From Corylus avellana (lineage: Eukaryota; Streptophyta; Magnoliopsida; Fagales; Betulaceae): a stretch of DNA of 64,000 nucleotides. The translations under genes were made by a program, and so were the position numbers. Location: positions 20,063,841 to 20,127,840 of the forward strand of contig NC_081541.1 of assembly GCF_901000735.1 (NCBI RefSeq), given 5' to 3'. Shown here piece after piece: positions 24,201-36,982 of the stretch; positions within the stretch are counted from its first letter, which is position 1, and each line of letters opens with the position of its first letter. The notes below the pieces were generated by a model, which saw nothing but the letters and a program-made list of their open reading frames with translations, was not told the DNA's origin and did not search any database.

Positions 24201-27200
24201 CTTTTCCATATCCAACTTACACAAGAGGCCGGGGTCCCCGGATCTGATTCGGCTATCAAGGCATTCATTGGCTATAAGAACCGAATCCAAAATATGCCTG
24301 CCTTTGACGAAAGCATTCTGCGAATTGGAGATGACCCGATCCATAACTCTCCTCATTCTATTGGCTAAGACCTTAGCAATAATCTTGTAGATCCCCCCCA
24401 CAAGGCTAATTGGACGGAAGTTCTTCAGATCGGATGCCTCATGAGACTTCGGAATAAGAGCCAAAAAGTAGCATTAAGGCTTTTTTCAAAGAATTTGAAA
24501 AAAGCATTAAGGAAGTTCTCCTGACCCGCCAACAGATCCGCATCCAAAGAATTTGGAACACAGGACTCCTGGGACAAGGATACCTCTACCACAGGGCAGT
24601 CTCCGCCCAAATTTACCACCGGCGCCGTGCCCAGAATGCCCATCTCAGAACCACCCGAAGACTGATCCACAAGGCCACTCCCCAAGAGTTCTACCCTCCC
24701 AGACTCCTCACAAACTCCGGCAGCAACCCTAGAGCGCTCCGATGGCTTCCAACTGCCAGGCTTCTCCCCCAGAATCCCCCAACCAGAGACACTCGATCCA
24801 CTCTTTGGAAAGCATTGATCATCGAGGCCGAGAATCAGAGAATGGGAGTTGTCAGAAAGAAAGACAACCTGTGGCTTACCCAGAGGACCCGAGGCAGAAC
24901 CCATCGTCAACTTAGCCTGAACAGAAGGACCCACCGTCGCACCATCACCCAAACCAACCCCCCTCTCCTGATTCTTCCTCACCAGACCCATTTCAGGCGA
25001 ATCTGCCCTCGTCGGCGCCTATGTCGTTGCCGTGGGGACGATCGACATGCGGGAGGCAGCGTAGATCTCCCTATCAGTGTGTAGCGGCCTGAAAACAGGC
25101 AACTCAGCAGTGCTGGCGACGCTCGCCAGAGCTATGGAGCCGCCCACCGAGGAGTCCGGTGAGAAGTCCGGCGTACTTACTGGCTCCTTCCCTGCTCGCG
25201 ACCCCTCCCCTCTCTCCAAAGTCCTCGCCCCAGACTCCTTGTCCACTTTGTCTTGCAAAGACCGGGCCAAGCTAGCCGGGCCCTTATAGAGGCCAAAACC
25301 CAAGTTGGGCCGAAACTTCTTTCTCCTAAAGTAAGTCTTAAACGGTTGCAGGGGCTCTCCTTGATTCGCCTTGGATGTGTTTGACCCCTAATACCAATCC
25401 ACATTCACCAACCCCTCCCGCCTCCTCAATGCTGATAGCATTAAAAGAAAGATCGTCCAATTTAGACTGCCAACTGAATTGTTTTGAATATGAATGGGTG
25501 TAAAATTCTAAAATTGCAGAATATGCTCACTAATTTATTAAGAATCAGAAGATACAAAGCCATTAACAACTAGCAATTCCACATTGGTGTTCCTTCTATT
25601 TGAATTAATCACATGAAGGGAAAATTTTATATTCTTGTCCCCTCAACAAAAGAGCCCTCAATTTTTGTCTCCAGCTTGGGCTGCATTCCTTGCACTTTCA
25701 ATGAATTTCTTTTACTTATCAAAAAATTTCTGTCTTGAGCTTCTTCCAAAAGAGGGTAATACACTCTCCAGGTCACTAGCAATCGCATCCTTTCTCACCT
25801 TTTCCGCATCATATAAGGGTCTTTCCTTTGCATTAACATCAAGAAGCCATAGTTCGTCCAGAAGAACCTTTTCCCACTTCTTAACATTGTCAAACACCTC
25901 TTCATTCCATTTTTTCAAGTTGATTTTCAAGGCTTTCAGTTTGCGTGCTTAGACAAAACTTGGAGAGCCTTGAAATCTATAAGACGCCCACCAATGTTTT
26001 ACCTTATCCACAGAACCATCTGATTTTAACCACATATTCTCAAACTGGAAATATCTTCTACTCCTAACAACATCACCACAATCAAGCATTAAGGGAAAGT
26101 TATCCGATAACAACCTCGGAAGCCTCCTTTGAAAAACGTTAGGAAACTCTGCTTCCGAGTTAGGTGAGAGAAGGAACCCGTTGATTTTGGACCACGACAG
26201 CCGATCCCAAATAGTAGACCACGTGAAGTTACCACCAACAAGAGGGGTATCCTTAAGGCTTTGCTGCAAGATGAATTCAGAAAAATCAACATAGCTGGGG
26301 AAGAACGTGTGTCACTTGGGTAGTGGATAATATTGAAGTCACCCTCTATACACCATAGAGGATCCCACGAACTAAGCAATCCTGCCAATTAATCCTAGAG
26401 CACCCTTTTGTCATTTTCATCATTAGAACCATAAATACCCCCAAGGGGATACTCAAAATTATCGGTGAACACACTTGAAAGCGCAAGCAACTGAATATTC
26501 CCCCCCACCCCCCACTTCTCTATTTATTCCACCACTCTCCTATCCCACATTAATAAGATCCCCACAGACTCTCCTCCTAAACCCAAAAAACACCAATCTA
26601 CTTGCTGACAGCCCCATAAATTGCTCACAACAACAGCCTAGATTCAAACTCCAGTTTTGGTTCTTGTACACAGCCTTCCATTCTCTAAGAAGATTCCTAA
26701 TTTATGTTGTCTTTGGAGAGAAAGAAATGATAGAAGTTTTGACGACCGTGAGAGGACGGTGTCGGAACTTAAGTGTTTTTTTTTTCTTGTACTTTTTTTT
26801 GATAAGTAAAGATGTATTAATCAAAAGTGCAGAGGGGCGCAACCCTAGTACACGGGGAGTATACAAGAGAGCGACTAAGAATGAGACAAAGAAGAAGAGA
26901 ACATAAAAAGAAAGTCAGGGAAGTTGATCACTAAGAGCGCTAGCCAGCCAGTAGTCCAAGTGAAAAGGGTGTACAAGAAGAAGTGGATAAGGTCTTCAAT
27001 GTTCCTGGACGAGTCCTCGAAACATCTAGCATTTCTCTCAATCCAGATGCACCACATAAGGCAAAGAGGAACCATTTTCCACACAACAGCACTACGAGAT
27101 TTGCCACCCACCCACCAAGAAGCATACAACTCCCTGACAGTACCAGGCATCACCCAACACAAACCAAACCGAGAGAAAACGGCATTCCACAAAATATGCC

Positions 27201-30200
27201 CAATCCCACAATGAAGAAAGAGATGATCAACTGACTCCCCATCCGATTCACACATGCAACAACGGTTTATCACAACAATACCTCTCTTCCGAACATTATC
27301 CAATGTTAGAATCTTCCCAAGTGCGGCCATCCAAGCAAAAAAAGCCACTCTCGAAGGAACCTTAGTGCGCCAAATACTTTTCCAAGGGAAAGGGATGGGA
27401 TCTTTAGAAGCACGGATCCTGTAAAAAGATCTTACCTCAAATTTTCCTTTACGAGAAGAGATCCACCACATCCTATCCTCCCTTACCCCACTCATCAAAT
27501 GCGAATACAAGAGCGAGTAAAAAGAGGCCAAGACCTCCACTTTCCAATCATGAACCCTGCGAATGAAGGAAACATTCTATTGCACAGAGCCATTTAGACA
27601 CTCCCTGTTATCTGCAATAGATGCATCCTTATTGGTGGCAATATTGAAGAGTCTAGGAAAAGCATCCTTGAGAGACATGTCACAGGAGCAGATATCCTCC
27701 CAAAACCTGATATTGGACCCAAGTCCAGGGACAAATCTAATGTGACATTGGAACGACCTCCACTCCCTGCAAATGCGCTTCCATAACCCCACCCCATCCG
27801 AACCACTGGGATCCCTAGAACACCAACCACCCCAAACCGCACCATACTTAGCCACCAGGATCTTCCTCCACCAAGCCTCTTTCTCATGAGCAAATCTCCA
27901 CAACCATTTCCCCAATAAAGCTTGATTCATCAAACGCAAATTCCGGATCCCTAAACCTCCCTCAGAGATCGGAGAACATACCTTGTTCCAACTGACTAGA
28001 TGGAACTTAAACTCATCATTAATCCCACCCCATAAGAAATTACGTTGAATCTTCTCCATACGCTTCGCCATGGATGCAGGGATAGGAAACAAAGACAAAA
28101 AATAAGTGGAAAGATTGGATAAGGTGCTCTTAATGAGAGTAATCCTCCCCCCCTTAGACAAATACAAGTGTTTCCACAGGGCTAGCCTTCTGGCGTACTT
28201 CTCCAAGATGTCCTCCCAACTTGCCTTGACCTTGAACGGTGCCCCCAACGGGAGACCCAAGTACTTCAAAGGCATAGAAGCTGAACCGCAACCCAGAATG
28301 CCAGCCAGAATGCCCACATTATCCATACTACCAATAGGGACCAAGACAAATTTAGCCAGATTCACCTTTAACCCAGAAACGGGTTCGAAGCAAACAAGTA
28401 AGACGCCAATATTTCTTATTTGATTAGGATCTGCCCCTCAAAAACCCAAAGTGTCATCAGCGAAGAGAAGGTGAGAGACAATAACCCTATCCGACTCTCT
28501 ACTTCCCATAGAGAAACCAGAGATGAGTCCCCTGTTAATCGAGGCATTGATCAACCTACTAAACGCCTCCATGACTATTACAAACAAGACGGGAGAGAGA
28601 AGGTCTCCTTGCCTCACTCCCCGCGAGCTATCAAAGAAATCGGAAGAGGATCCATTGATCAAAACCGAGAATTGCATAGACGAGATGCAATGTTCAATCC
28701 AGGAACACCATTTCTCTCCAAAACCGCACCTTCTCAGTAAGTAAAGTTGAAACTTCCAATTCATATGCCTTTTCCATATCCAGTTTGCACAACAAACCAG
28801 ATTCCTCTGATCTGATTCGACTATCCAAACATTCATTGGCGATGAGAACTGAGTCCAAGATTTGCCTACGTTTAACAAAAGCATTCTGGGGTTTAGAGAT
28901 GACCCTATCCATCACTTTCTTCATTCTGTTGGCTAAGACCTTGATAACAATCTTATAAGTCCCTCCCACAAGGCTAATCGGACGAAAATCCTTAATATTG
29001 GAAGCTTCATGTGTCGTCGGAATAAGAGAGATAAATGTAGCATTAAGGCTTTTTTCAAAATTACCTCGCTCATGTAACTCCGCAAAAACCGCCATAATGT
29101 CCACCTTAATCACATCCCAGCAATCCTGGAAAAAAGCCATAGAAAAGCCATCCGGGCCTGGAGCCTTGTCCCTATCCATACCTTTCACCCCCTCCCACAC
29201 CTCCTTTTCCTCAAAAGGATCTTCCAACCTAGAGGCCTCACCAACAGTCAACATATCAAAATCAAGATCATCTAGCCTCAGTCTCCAATTGAGGCTCTAT
29301 GTAAAAAGTGACTCGTAAAAACTGGTCACATGGTTGCTAATGACCTCTTGATCTGAAGTAGTAGAGCCACCCACAATCAGAGACTCAATAGAATTATGTC
29401 TTCTGTTTGCATTAACAATCTGATGGAAAAATTTCGTACATTTATCTCCCTCTTTCAACCAACGGAACCTAGATTTTGGCCTCCAATTGATTTCGTCATG
29501 TAAGAGAGAAGTCTCCAACTCTCTGGCTAGCAACCTCTTCCTCTCAATTTCTTCAGCGGATAACCCTCTCTCTTCCTCCACCCTATCAAGAGCCTTTATA
29601 TCATCCATACGGGCCTCAATGCACCCTCCTACATTGCCAAATTCCTGAACATTCCATCTCTTAATGTCCCTCTTGAGAGCTTGCATTTTTTTTGCCAGAA
29701 TAAAACTCGAAGTGCCATGGAAATGGTAAGACTCCGACCAGCTCCTTACTTTGTTCACAAAACCCTTTGCTTTAAGCCACTTATTCTCGAACTTGAAGGG
29801 TCTTTTACCTCTCAAGAAGCAATTACAATCAAGAATAATAGGAGCATGATCCGAACACGCACGAAGCATCCTCTTTTGTCGCATACTTGGGTAACGAGCT
29901 CCCCATTCTGGAGAGACTAGGAAACGATCTAGCCGTGACCAAGAATGGTTGTTAGACCAAGTAGAGACCCCCCCAGCTAACGGGAAATCCATAAGGCCCT
30001 GCTTCAATATAAAATATGCAAATTCCCTCATTGCGGACCGAGAATAAGCCCCCCACGACCTTTCACTAGGAAAAAGAGTTGCGTTGAAATCCCCACCAAT
30101 GCACCAAGGCATATCCCACCAACTCATAAGGCCCGTCAACTCCTCCCAAAGAAGACGCCTGATGTTGTCTCTATTAGGGCCATACACCCCCGCAAAAGCC

Positions 30201-33200
30201 CAAACAAAACCATCATCAACGTTTCTAAAAGAGCTAGCCGCCACAAAACTGCCTAGAGGAACCTCAACCTTCGTGACTACTCTTCTATCCCACAACCAAA
30301 ATACCACCCGAAGCCCCTCTAGAAGGGACATAGCATCACTCCGCATAAGGGCACCCCCACAAACTCCTCACAAAATTGTTTGAGATACAATCCACCTTTG
30401 TCTCTTGAAAACACACTATATCTACCTTCCAATTTCTAAGTAGATTTCTAACCTTCAACCTTTTATCCCTTACATTCAAACCCCTCACATTCCAAGAAAG
30501 AATCTTTGGCTTCTTTAAATAATTCGATAAGCCCTCCCCCTTTTGCTGTCCCTCAATGAACTTCCACTATGCACCTCATAATTAACGGAGAAATTAAGGT
30601 TATTGAGCTCTCTCTTACTTTTTTTTTCCCGTATGTGCTTCCACGGCCACTCCCTCTTTCAACGCCTCTCCCACCTCCTTACCAATGTCCTCATTATCCG
30701 CCATAATGATCCCAAAAGCCTCCGCCAACTTCCCATCTTCTCCATCACAAGAGACACCCACAAGCTTGCTAAATTGAGTTACATACTCCACCGTAATAGG
30801 CTCCTGATCCGCATATGGTTCAAAGGCTAAGGAGTCTGGAACAAACGACTCACCCTGCGAACAACGATCCTCATCTCCAGAACAAGCTTCTCCCGAAGAA
30901 CATAAGCCCTCGTCATAAACGCTGTCCATAGCCCCCTTCCCCCTCAAAGAGTGATCCGGACCTGGCAAATCCCACTTCTCCATACCCGGTGGGATCTACC
31001 CCTGCAAATCGAGCAGCTTCTGCCCATTGCCTACACCCTCCCCCAAATCCTTCCCCGTCATCTTCTAACCCGTGTTCGGCAGATTCCATCTTTCAAGACT
31101 CGGAGGAAGCTCTCCCTGAAAAACGCTCCATTCCTTTCCAAAGACCAGCGTCGGCTGGCCTAGCTTGGCAATAATCAGCTGGCCTGGGCCTCCTTCCTCC
31201 CCCTTGTCAAACCCCCTCCCAAACTTCCCCCTTGCCGTCAAAACTTCCGGCTGCCCCGGCTTTGTTAGCTTCTTCGACTTCTCACGAGCATCGGCAGCAG
31301 ACCTAGAAGGTGCCGACAGAACAAAACTAAACGAATCCTCCCTTCGAACACCTGCCGGAAGAGCTGTCGGCGCCTTACCCAGAATACCTAGGTCTGATTC
31401 GCACAACCACGTTGACGCCGGAGGTTGTACGATAGGTTTGATCACCGGAGGATACACAGCTTCTTTGCCGGTGCTCAGCGCGCCTTCCATTTCTGCGGTT
31501 TCCTGCGTCGATCCCTTCACAGACGGCGCTAGCTTCATCGGCGCCTTTGCCGGCGACCCAAAAAAGACCGGCGATGCTAAGATCATCAAAACTGAAGGAG
31601 AACAAAGCCCTGTGTTGGAGGTTGAGGCGCCCAGATCCCCCACCTTACCCACGAGCCCAACGGACTTCTCTAGGCTTGGCGCCGCTGCCTTCCTACTGTA
31701 ACATTTCAGCATCGTATTGGGCCCAACTCCCGCTACAGAGGCCTTGTCCTTCATCTGGATTGCTGTAAGCTTGGGTTGGGCCTTGGGTTGGTTCTTAGGC
31801 TAGCCAATTGGCTGAGCTTGAGGCAAATCCTTGGATTGGGCCGCCTGGGAACTCTCCAAAACAAAAATACTATCAGACCCAATAGCACCAGTCCCACATC
31901 TACAAGTCAAACGCGTATCTAATCCTTCGAGATAGTTCCTGATATCCTCCTGTATCTTTAACAGGGAAATCTTCAACTTTTCCTTCTCCCCCGCAGACAC
32001 GCAACCATTACAGGACGTTCTAGAAGCATACTCATTAGAAACTTTTTCCTTGTAACTTGAACTCTTCTTCTGCAGTACCCCATAGCCGGCGCCACTATTC
32101 AACGCAGGCCTAATCACCGGACCCTTCGCTGGAGCAACCTCCTGAACCTTAAGACCAGCTTTAACTTCCTTAACATGGCAGTCAGCAAGATAGCTTGGCC
32201 CAGACGATTTGCTAATGCCAACATTGCCTCCTAACAACCATTTGGGAACCCTCGCAATCGGTTCTGCGTAAGACCCAAACGGTTCCTTTACCTATTTCGT
32301 TGTGGAAAGCAAGACCTCTGAAAAGCTCCTTCTCTGTTTCCCTGTCTCTGCCTTCCTTGCATCCCCAACGAATGGCAGAATAAAACCAATAGGGATCCGA
32401 AGCTCTGACTGAAGCCGGTCCCAGCCCTTCCTATTCCTACCTTCTAGCACCAAAACTCTTCCACGCCTATCTCGGAGCCATCATACTCCTCTAAAACCAG
32501 AAAACTCCCATGCCTATTGAAGCATTTCTGGACTAACGCACGTGGAAAACTTCGAATAGACTCATCCCTAAAGACCCTTGAATCCTCCACCGCCATCAGC
32601 TCACCAAAGATATTCACTAACCAAACCGCTTCATTCCACTCCAGCCGTATCGAATGCATCTTACCCCTGCAACGCTCTTGTAGCTTCAACACCGTGTCTC
32701 CACCCTTCACTATCACAGCAAACTCCTTAGACTCCACTGACCAGACCCTAGACAACCCCATTCTTTTTTCAGAATAATTTTTACCACCGAACAGCTGCTT
32801 TAGATTTTTAATTTGCTTAGTTTTCATGATTTTCTTGACTTATTCTCTCTTTTTAGCTAGGTGTTTCTCCTATGTACTTCATGTACACTTGAGTTGCGCC
32901 TTTTGCCCTTTTAATGATATTTTGTTTACTAAAAAAAAAATAAAAATAAAGAAGATTCCTAACCCTCCTTCTTTTCACTCTATCATACAATCCTCACATA
33001 TTCCAAGATAGAATCTTAGGCTTCATAATGAACAAGTAGAGCCCCTGCCCTTGTCTTTAATTATGGTAGAGTGCCCTGCATCTTTTCACTCTATCGTACA
33101 TATTCACAGATAGAATCTTAGGCTTCATAATGAACAAGTAGAGGCCCTCCCCTTGTCTTACTTATGCTAGAGTGACCACCCTTAAGATCATTTTTTTTTT

Positions 33201-36200
33201 TATAATTGTTGTATAAACGTCATAGTGGATAGAACAATTATATGTCTACTTAAGTTTCATAAAATATGCTTTTTAAACGTCACATGTGATCAAACACCAA
33301 ATTTCATAGCACACAGAAACAGCTCTTTCAGCTTGTCTTTTTGGCTGTCATACTTACCAAGAAAAAGAAAAAGTAAGTCTGTTTCTTGCTCAGTTTTTTC
33401 TGTTTACCTTATTTAGGCTGTGCATATCCTACTTGGATGCTACGTGGAACCTTGTTCAATTAATTGGAGGCTCTACTTTCAATGTAAGTGGCAAGTTTAT
33501 AAACATTATACTTATCTTCCCAATTTGCTTCCGTTACCCTCATTCTGTTGGCATTTATGAAGCAATTTTTGTACATGTCCATTCTCTATTCTGATATGTT
33601 CAGTTTCTTATATAGGCTTGGAATTATCGTTTTCTGTAACATGTGAAATCTTATCTTAGGATGAACAACGAAGGCTCTCCTTGTATGCTGCAATGTTTCT
33701 CCCATTTAGAAAGACCATATATAAAGATAACAAGGCTAAGGAGGTACCATCCATCTCCTTATTGTTTGTGGCTTCCATATTACGTGTTGACCGGTATGAT
33801 CATAATAGCATTGGCGCTTATGCATTATTGCACATGTAGTAGAGTGCATTGTTCTGCTGGTATTAGCAATTATTTTGTTTTTACTATACAGAATCATCTA
33901 CCTTTTCATTCTTTTGGTGCTTTTTCCCCCTATCCTTTGCTAGAGCCTGCGACTAGGCTATTAAGGAGAACATGACCAAATATTTTTCGAAGTGTAAGAA
34001 AAATCTTTTCTGCCTAAAAGGAGAGTTTTACCTCTCTTGGGTGAAGTAGCCAAAATGATGACATTGTCTTCTGTATAGGGAGCTGAATATTGTCTGTCCC
34101 CGAAGAGGCTGGTCATCTATTGTGATGCCACTGCAGCAACTCTCTCTCTCTCAGCTTGAAACTTTAAAGCAAATGCTTTGATTGGTTCCCGTCTATTGTT
34201 AGATGTACCGATTGGTTTTCTCAAGTCTAAGGAGAACAAAGCTCTGAAGAAAGAGTCATAGTTTATTCCTTTTGTAACTTTTTTCTTTTCAAGAGCCAAA
34301 ATCTAACATTTGTAATTTTAGACAACTAGTTGCCTATGCTTTTATGGTTGATATATAAACTGTTGTACTTGATAACCATGATCGTATCTTGATATAATTT
34401 TCCAAACTTTCTTCTTATCTTCAAAGCTAAACCTTGTTTGTGAACTACAGATATCCATTATCTCCTACATTTTTCGGGAGTCTCTTAAGCGAAAAGCCAG
34501 TGATGCTGAAACAGTGAGCTTAAATCTACTCTCTTTTAAATTTCTAAAATCAGATATGTTGATTAAAATACTTGTTCTAATGTCAATTGTTTCAGGACTT
34601 CTTAATCTGCAGATATATGATCTGTCTGGTCACAAATTTTTCTTTATTATAGGTCATAAATGTACACAGTGCATTGGACAAATTTTTGTCTTTGATTCCT
34701 TTCCTTGCATCTAATGGGGACATCCAACTCACTGAAGTTGACTGGGGAAGAGGATTGGATGATGTCCCTCATACTTCAAAACTTCGGGTACTGACAGGTA
34801 TGGTTCTATTAGCTGCATGGTATATTTACTGTGATTACCTGCAGAATGAGTTGTTGGCAATGACTGTTTTCAGTCAACGCTTTTTGAAATTTCCTGTGTC
34901 AGTTCCACTATCCCTCCTTAAGAATGCACTTGAAATTGTGTTCTCATTTGGGTTTTATGCATAAAGACAAAACTTCATCTTGTATGATCTGTGGCTAACA
35001 GCCCTGATACGGGATGTCTGTGACATCTCCAAGCTGTCAAATGAGTTGTGAAAATGTCAATGTCAAGGTCATAGTGAAAATGAAATCTACTTAATGTCTC
35101 ATTCTTAAGGTATGATGATGCAGGACTGCAGTTAGGCAATTCAAAGTTTATGGACTGTCTTGCAATGAAAAGGTGGTGGGTAGTTGTAGAAAGGTTCTAC
35201 GGGGACGATAGGGTTGTAGGGGCTTGGGGATGGTGCAACTCATACTAAATAGCAAAACAGAAGCTATTGCAAAGAAAAGCCTCACATAATGCCCCCCAAA
35301 TATTTGAAGTGTCTCACATACCAAAGCTCATAGCATATGACTACAACACACATTCAGCATTTATAGCAAGTGTGAGAAACCCCTTAACCCAACAAGCTTG
35401 AACTAAAGCTAATTCTATCAAAATGAAATACTAATGACCATATAATTTACCTTGGACACTTTTTCTTTTTGGACTAAAGAGGATTGGTCCTTGGTGTGCC
35501 ACTGATATTCTTAGAGTTGAGCTTCAATATGGCGTAGTACTTCTCTAACGGTGCAATTGATGGGAATCTTAATAATTGGTTTCCTTATTCTCAGAGTTTT
35601 GCAATGCAAGACGTAACATATATGCTTTAAAATTAGCAAAATGAACACTTAAGCTATGATCTGCAGTTACATCTGTACAAGGGGAGCATGCAACCTTTGA
35701 AGACATGACACCCATGTTCATTTGTGTCTTAACATTTGTTTGGAGACATAAAAAAGAATTCACCTTCATTCACCAAAAGTAGGAGCATAACAATGAGTGT
35801 TAAACATCTCTTTTAAAAAGATTTATGTATACTTTTTCTTTTATCAAGTGTTTTGCTATCTGTGGTTCTTCTGGTACATTCGTACATTGTATAACTAGTT
35901 ATATATTCCCAGCAACCTGAATATATAGCAGTGACCTTGTGTCTAGCTTTTCGGGATTTGACGTGTCTGACATTCATTGACGTGCATCCACAGATCATAC
36001 TTAATTCAGTAAACAAAAAAAGAATGTCCCAAGTCCAGGTTTCACTGGTATTTAGTTTCCTCGAATTGAAGCAAAAGACTTTGCAGTATTTTAGCGAGTT
36101 AGCAATAATAGATACAACTAGTAGTCTCCTTTCATCATCTGAAATTGACTTTCGCATTCTTGAGGTTTGTGTATCCTACCGATGTCTAATTGGTATTAAG

Positions 36201-36215
36201 AAGTGTCTCTCCTCT

Positions 36216-36271
<56 letters not shown>

Positions 36272-36947
36272 CTCCAAATGAATCAATGATTCACTATAAA
36301 TTTTTTCTAATTGATCTGCTTCCGGATTGACTTGTGCGAGAGGTCCAAGATCCTTTGATTTCTTGCAATTTTTTGTAAACATGATCAATACGTTATGTAC
36401 CATCCATGTTAATTAGACTTGGTATAAATTGATAAGTGAAAAAAAAGAAGATAATTTGAAATAGAGGACTGTGTTTGTTTGTCCTTATTCTTGGTCTATG
36501 GAGAATGGATGTTTGACATGGGAAACATTTATGACATGACACGGATGTGGACACAACATAATTTTTCAAGTATTGGACTTGACATGGGGAGGACGTGTTA
36601 GATACCGTGTGTGCGCGCGTGTATGCGTACGTATATAGGGGTGAAGCTGTGGAGGCACAAGAAAATGGGTTATTGACTTTTCAAATAAAGAAGGTACTTT
36701 AGGAAATGTATTAAAATAATGTGCCTTTTTTTTTTAATTTTTAATTTTTTATTTTATCTTTTAAGTGGATAATATTTAGGGACATCCCAAACAGAATAGA
36801 GGATCAACAATATAGGGCACAAGAAGTATTTTTCTTTTTCCTGTTTTGTGTTCAATCATTGCGATAATGGAAGTCAAAGTTGTGGCTTCTGATAAGAAAC
36901 TGAATCATTCTAGATCCATAAGTGAACTGATGGGAATAAAACAATTG

Positions 36948-36982
<35 letters not shown>

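Larger units (their letters stand above)
26701..32948 (+). mobile_element. Plus-strand truncated LINE, split by a nearly full-length LINE
   Basis: Only about 250 bp belong to this element: 26701-26792 ([18 protein letters not shown], the ORF2 C-terminus) and about 32791-32948 (3' UTR and A run). A perfect 14-bp target duplication aagaagattcctaa is at 26687-26700 and 32949-32962. The sequence is collinear with the 3' end of the intron 3 LINE (17290-17543), which confirms where it was split. Confidence 0.85.
19896..33195 (-). mobile_element. Outermost LINE of the intron 8 nest, split by two later insertions
   Basis: The 3' end is at about 19896 (T-run then ataagtaa). Its pieces are 19896-22216 (zinc-binding and RT, including [10 protein letters not shown] near 21448-21480), 25433-26700 (endonuclease end and linker, e.g. 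[11 protein letters not shown] and [13 protein letters not shown]) and 32963-33195 (endonuclease N-terminal side). It was interrupted first by a minus-strand LINE (22217-25420) and by a plus-strand LINE (26701-32948). All pieces carry stops and frameshifts, and the RT core reads FVDD rather than FADD. The 5' boundary near 33195 is approximate. Confidence 0.8.

Noticed and set aside
31165..31701. 178-codon plus-strand ORF
   Set aside because: Antisense shadow of the low-complexity ORF1 region of the innermost LINE.
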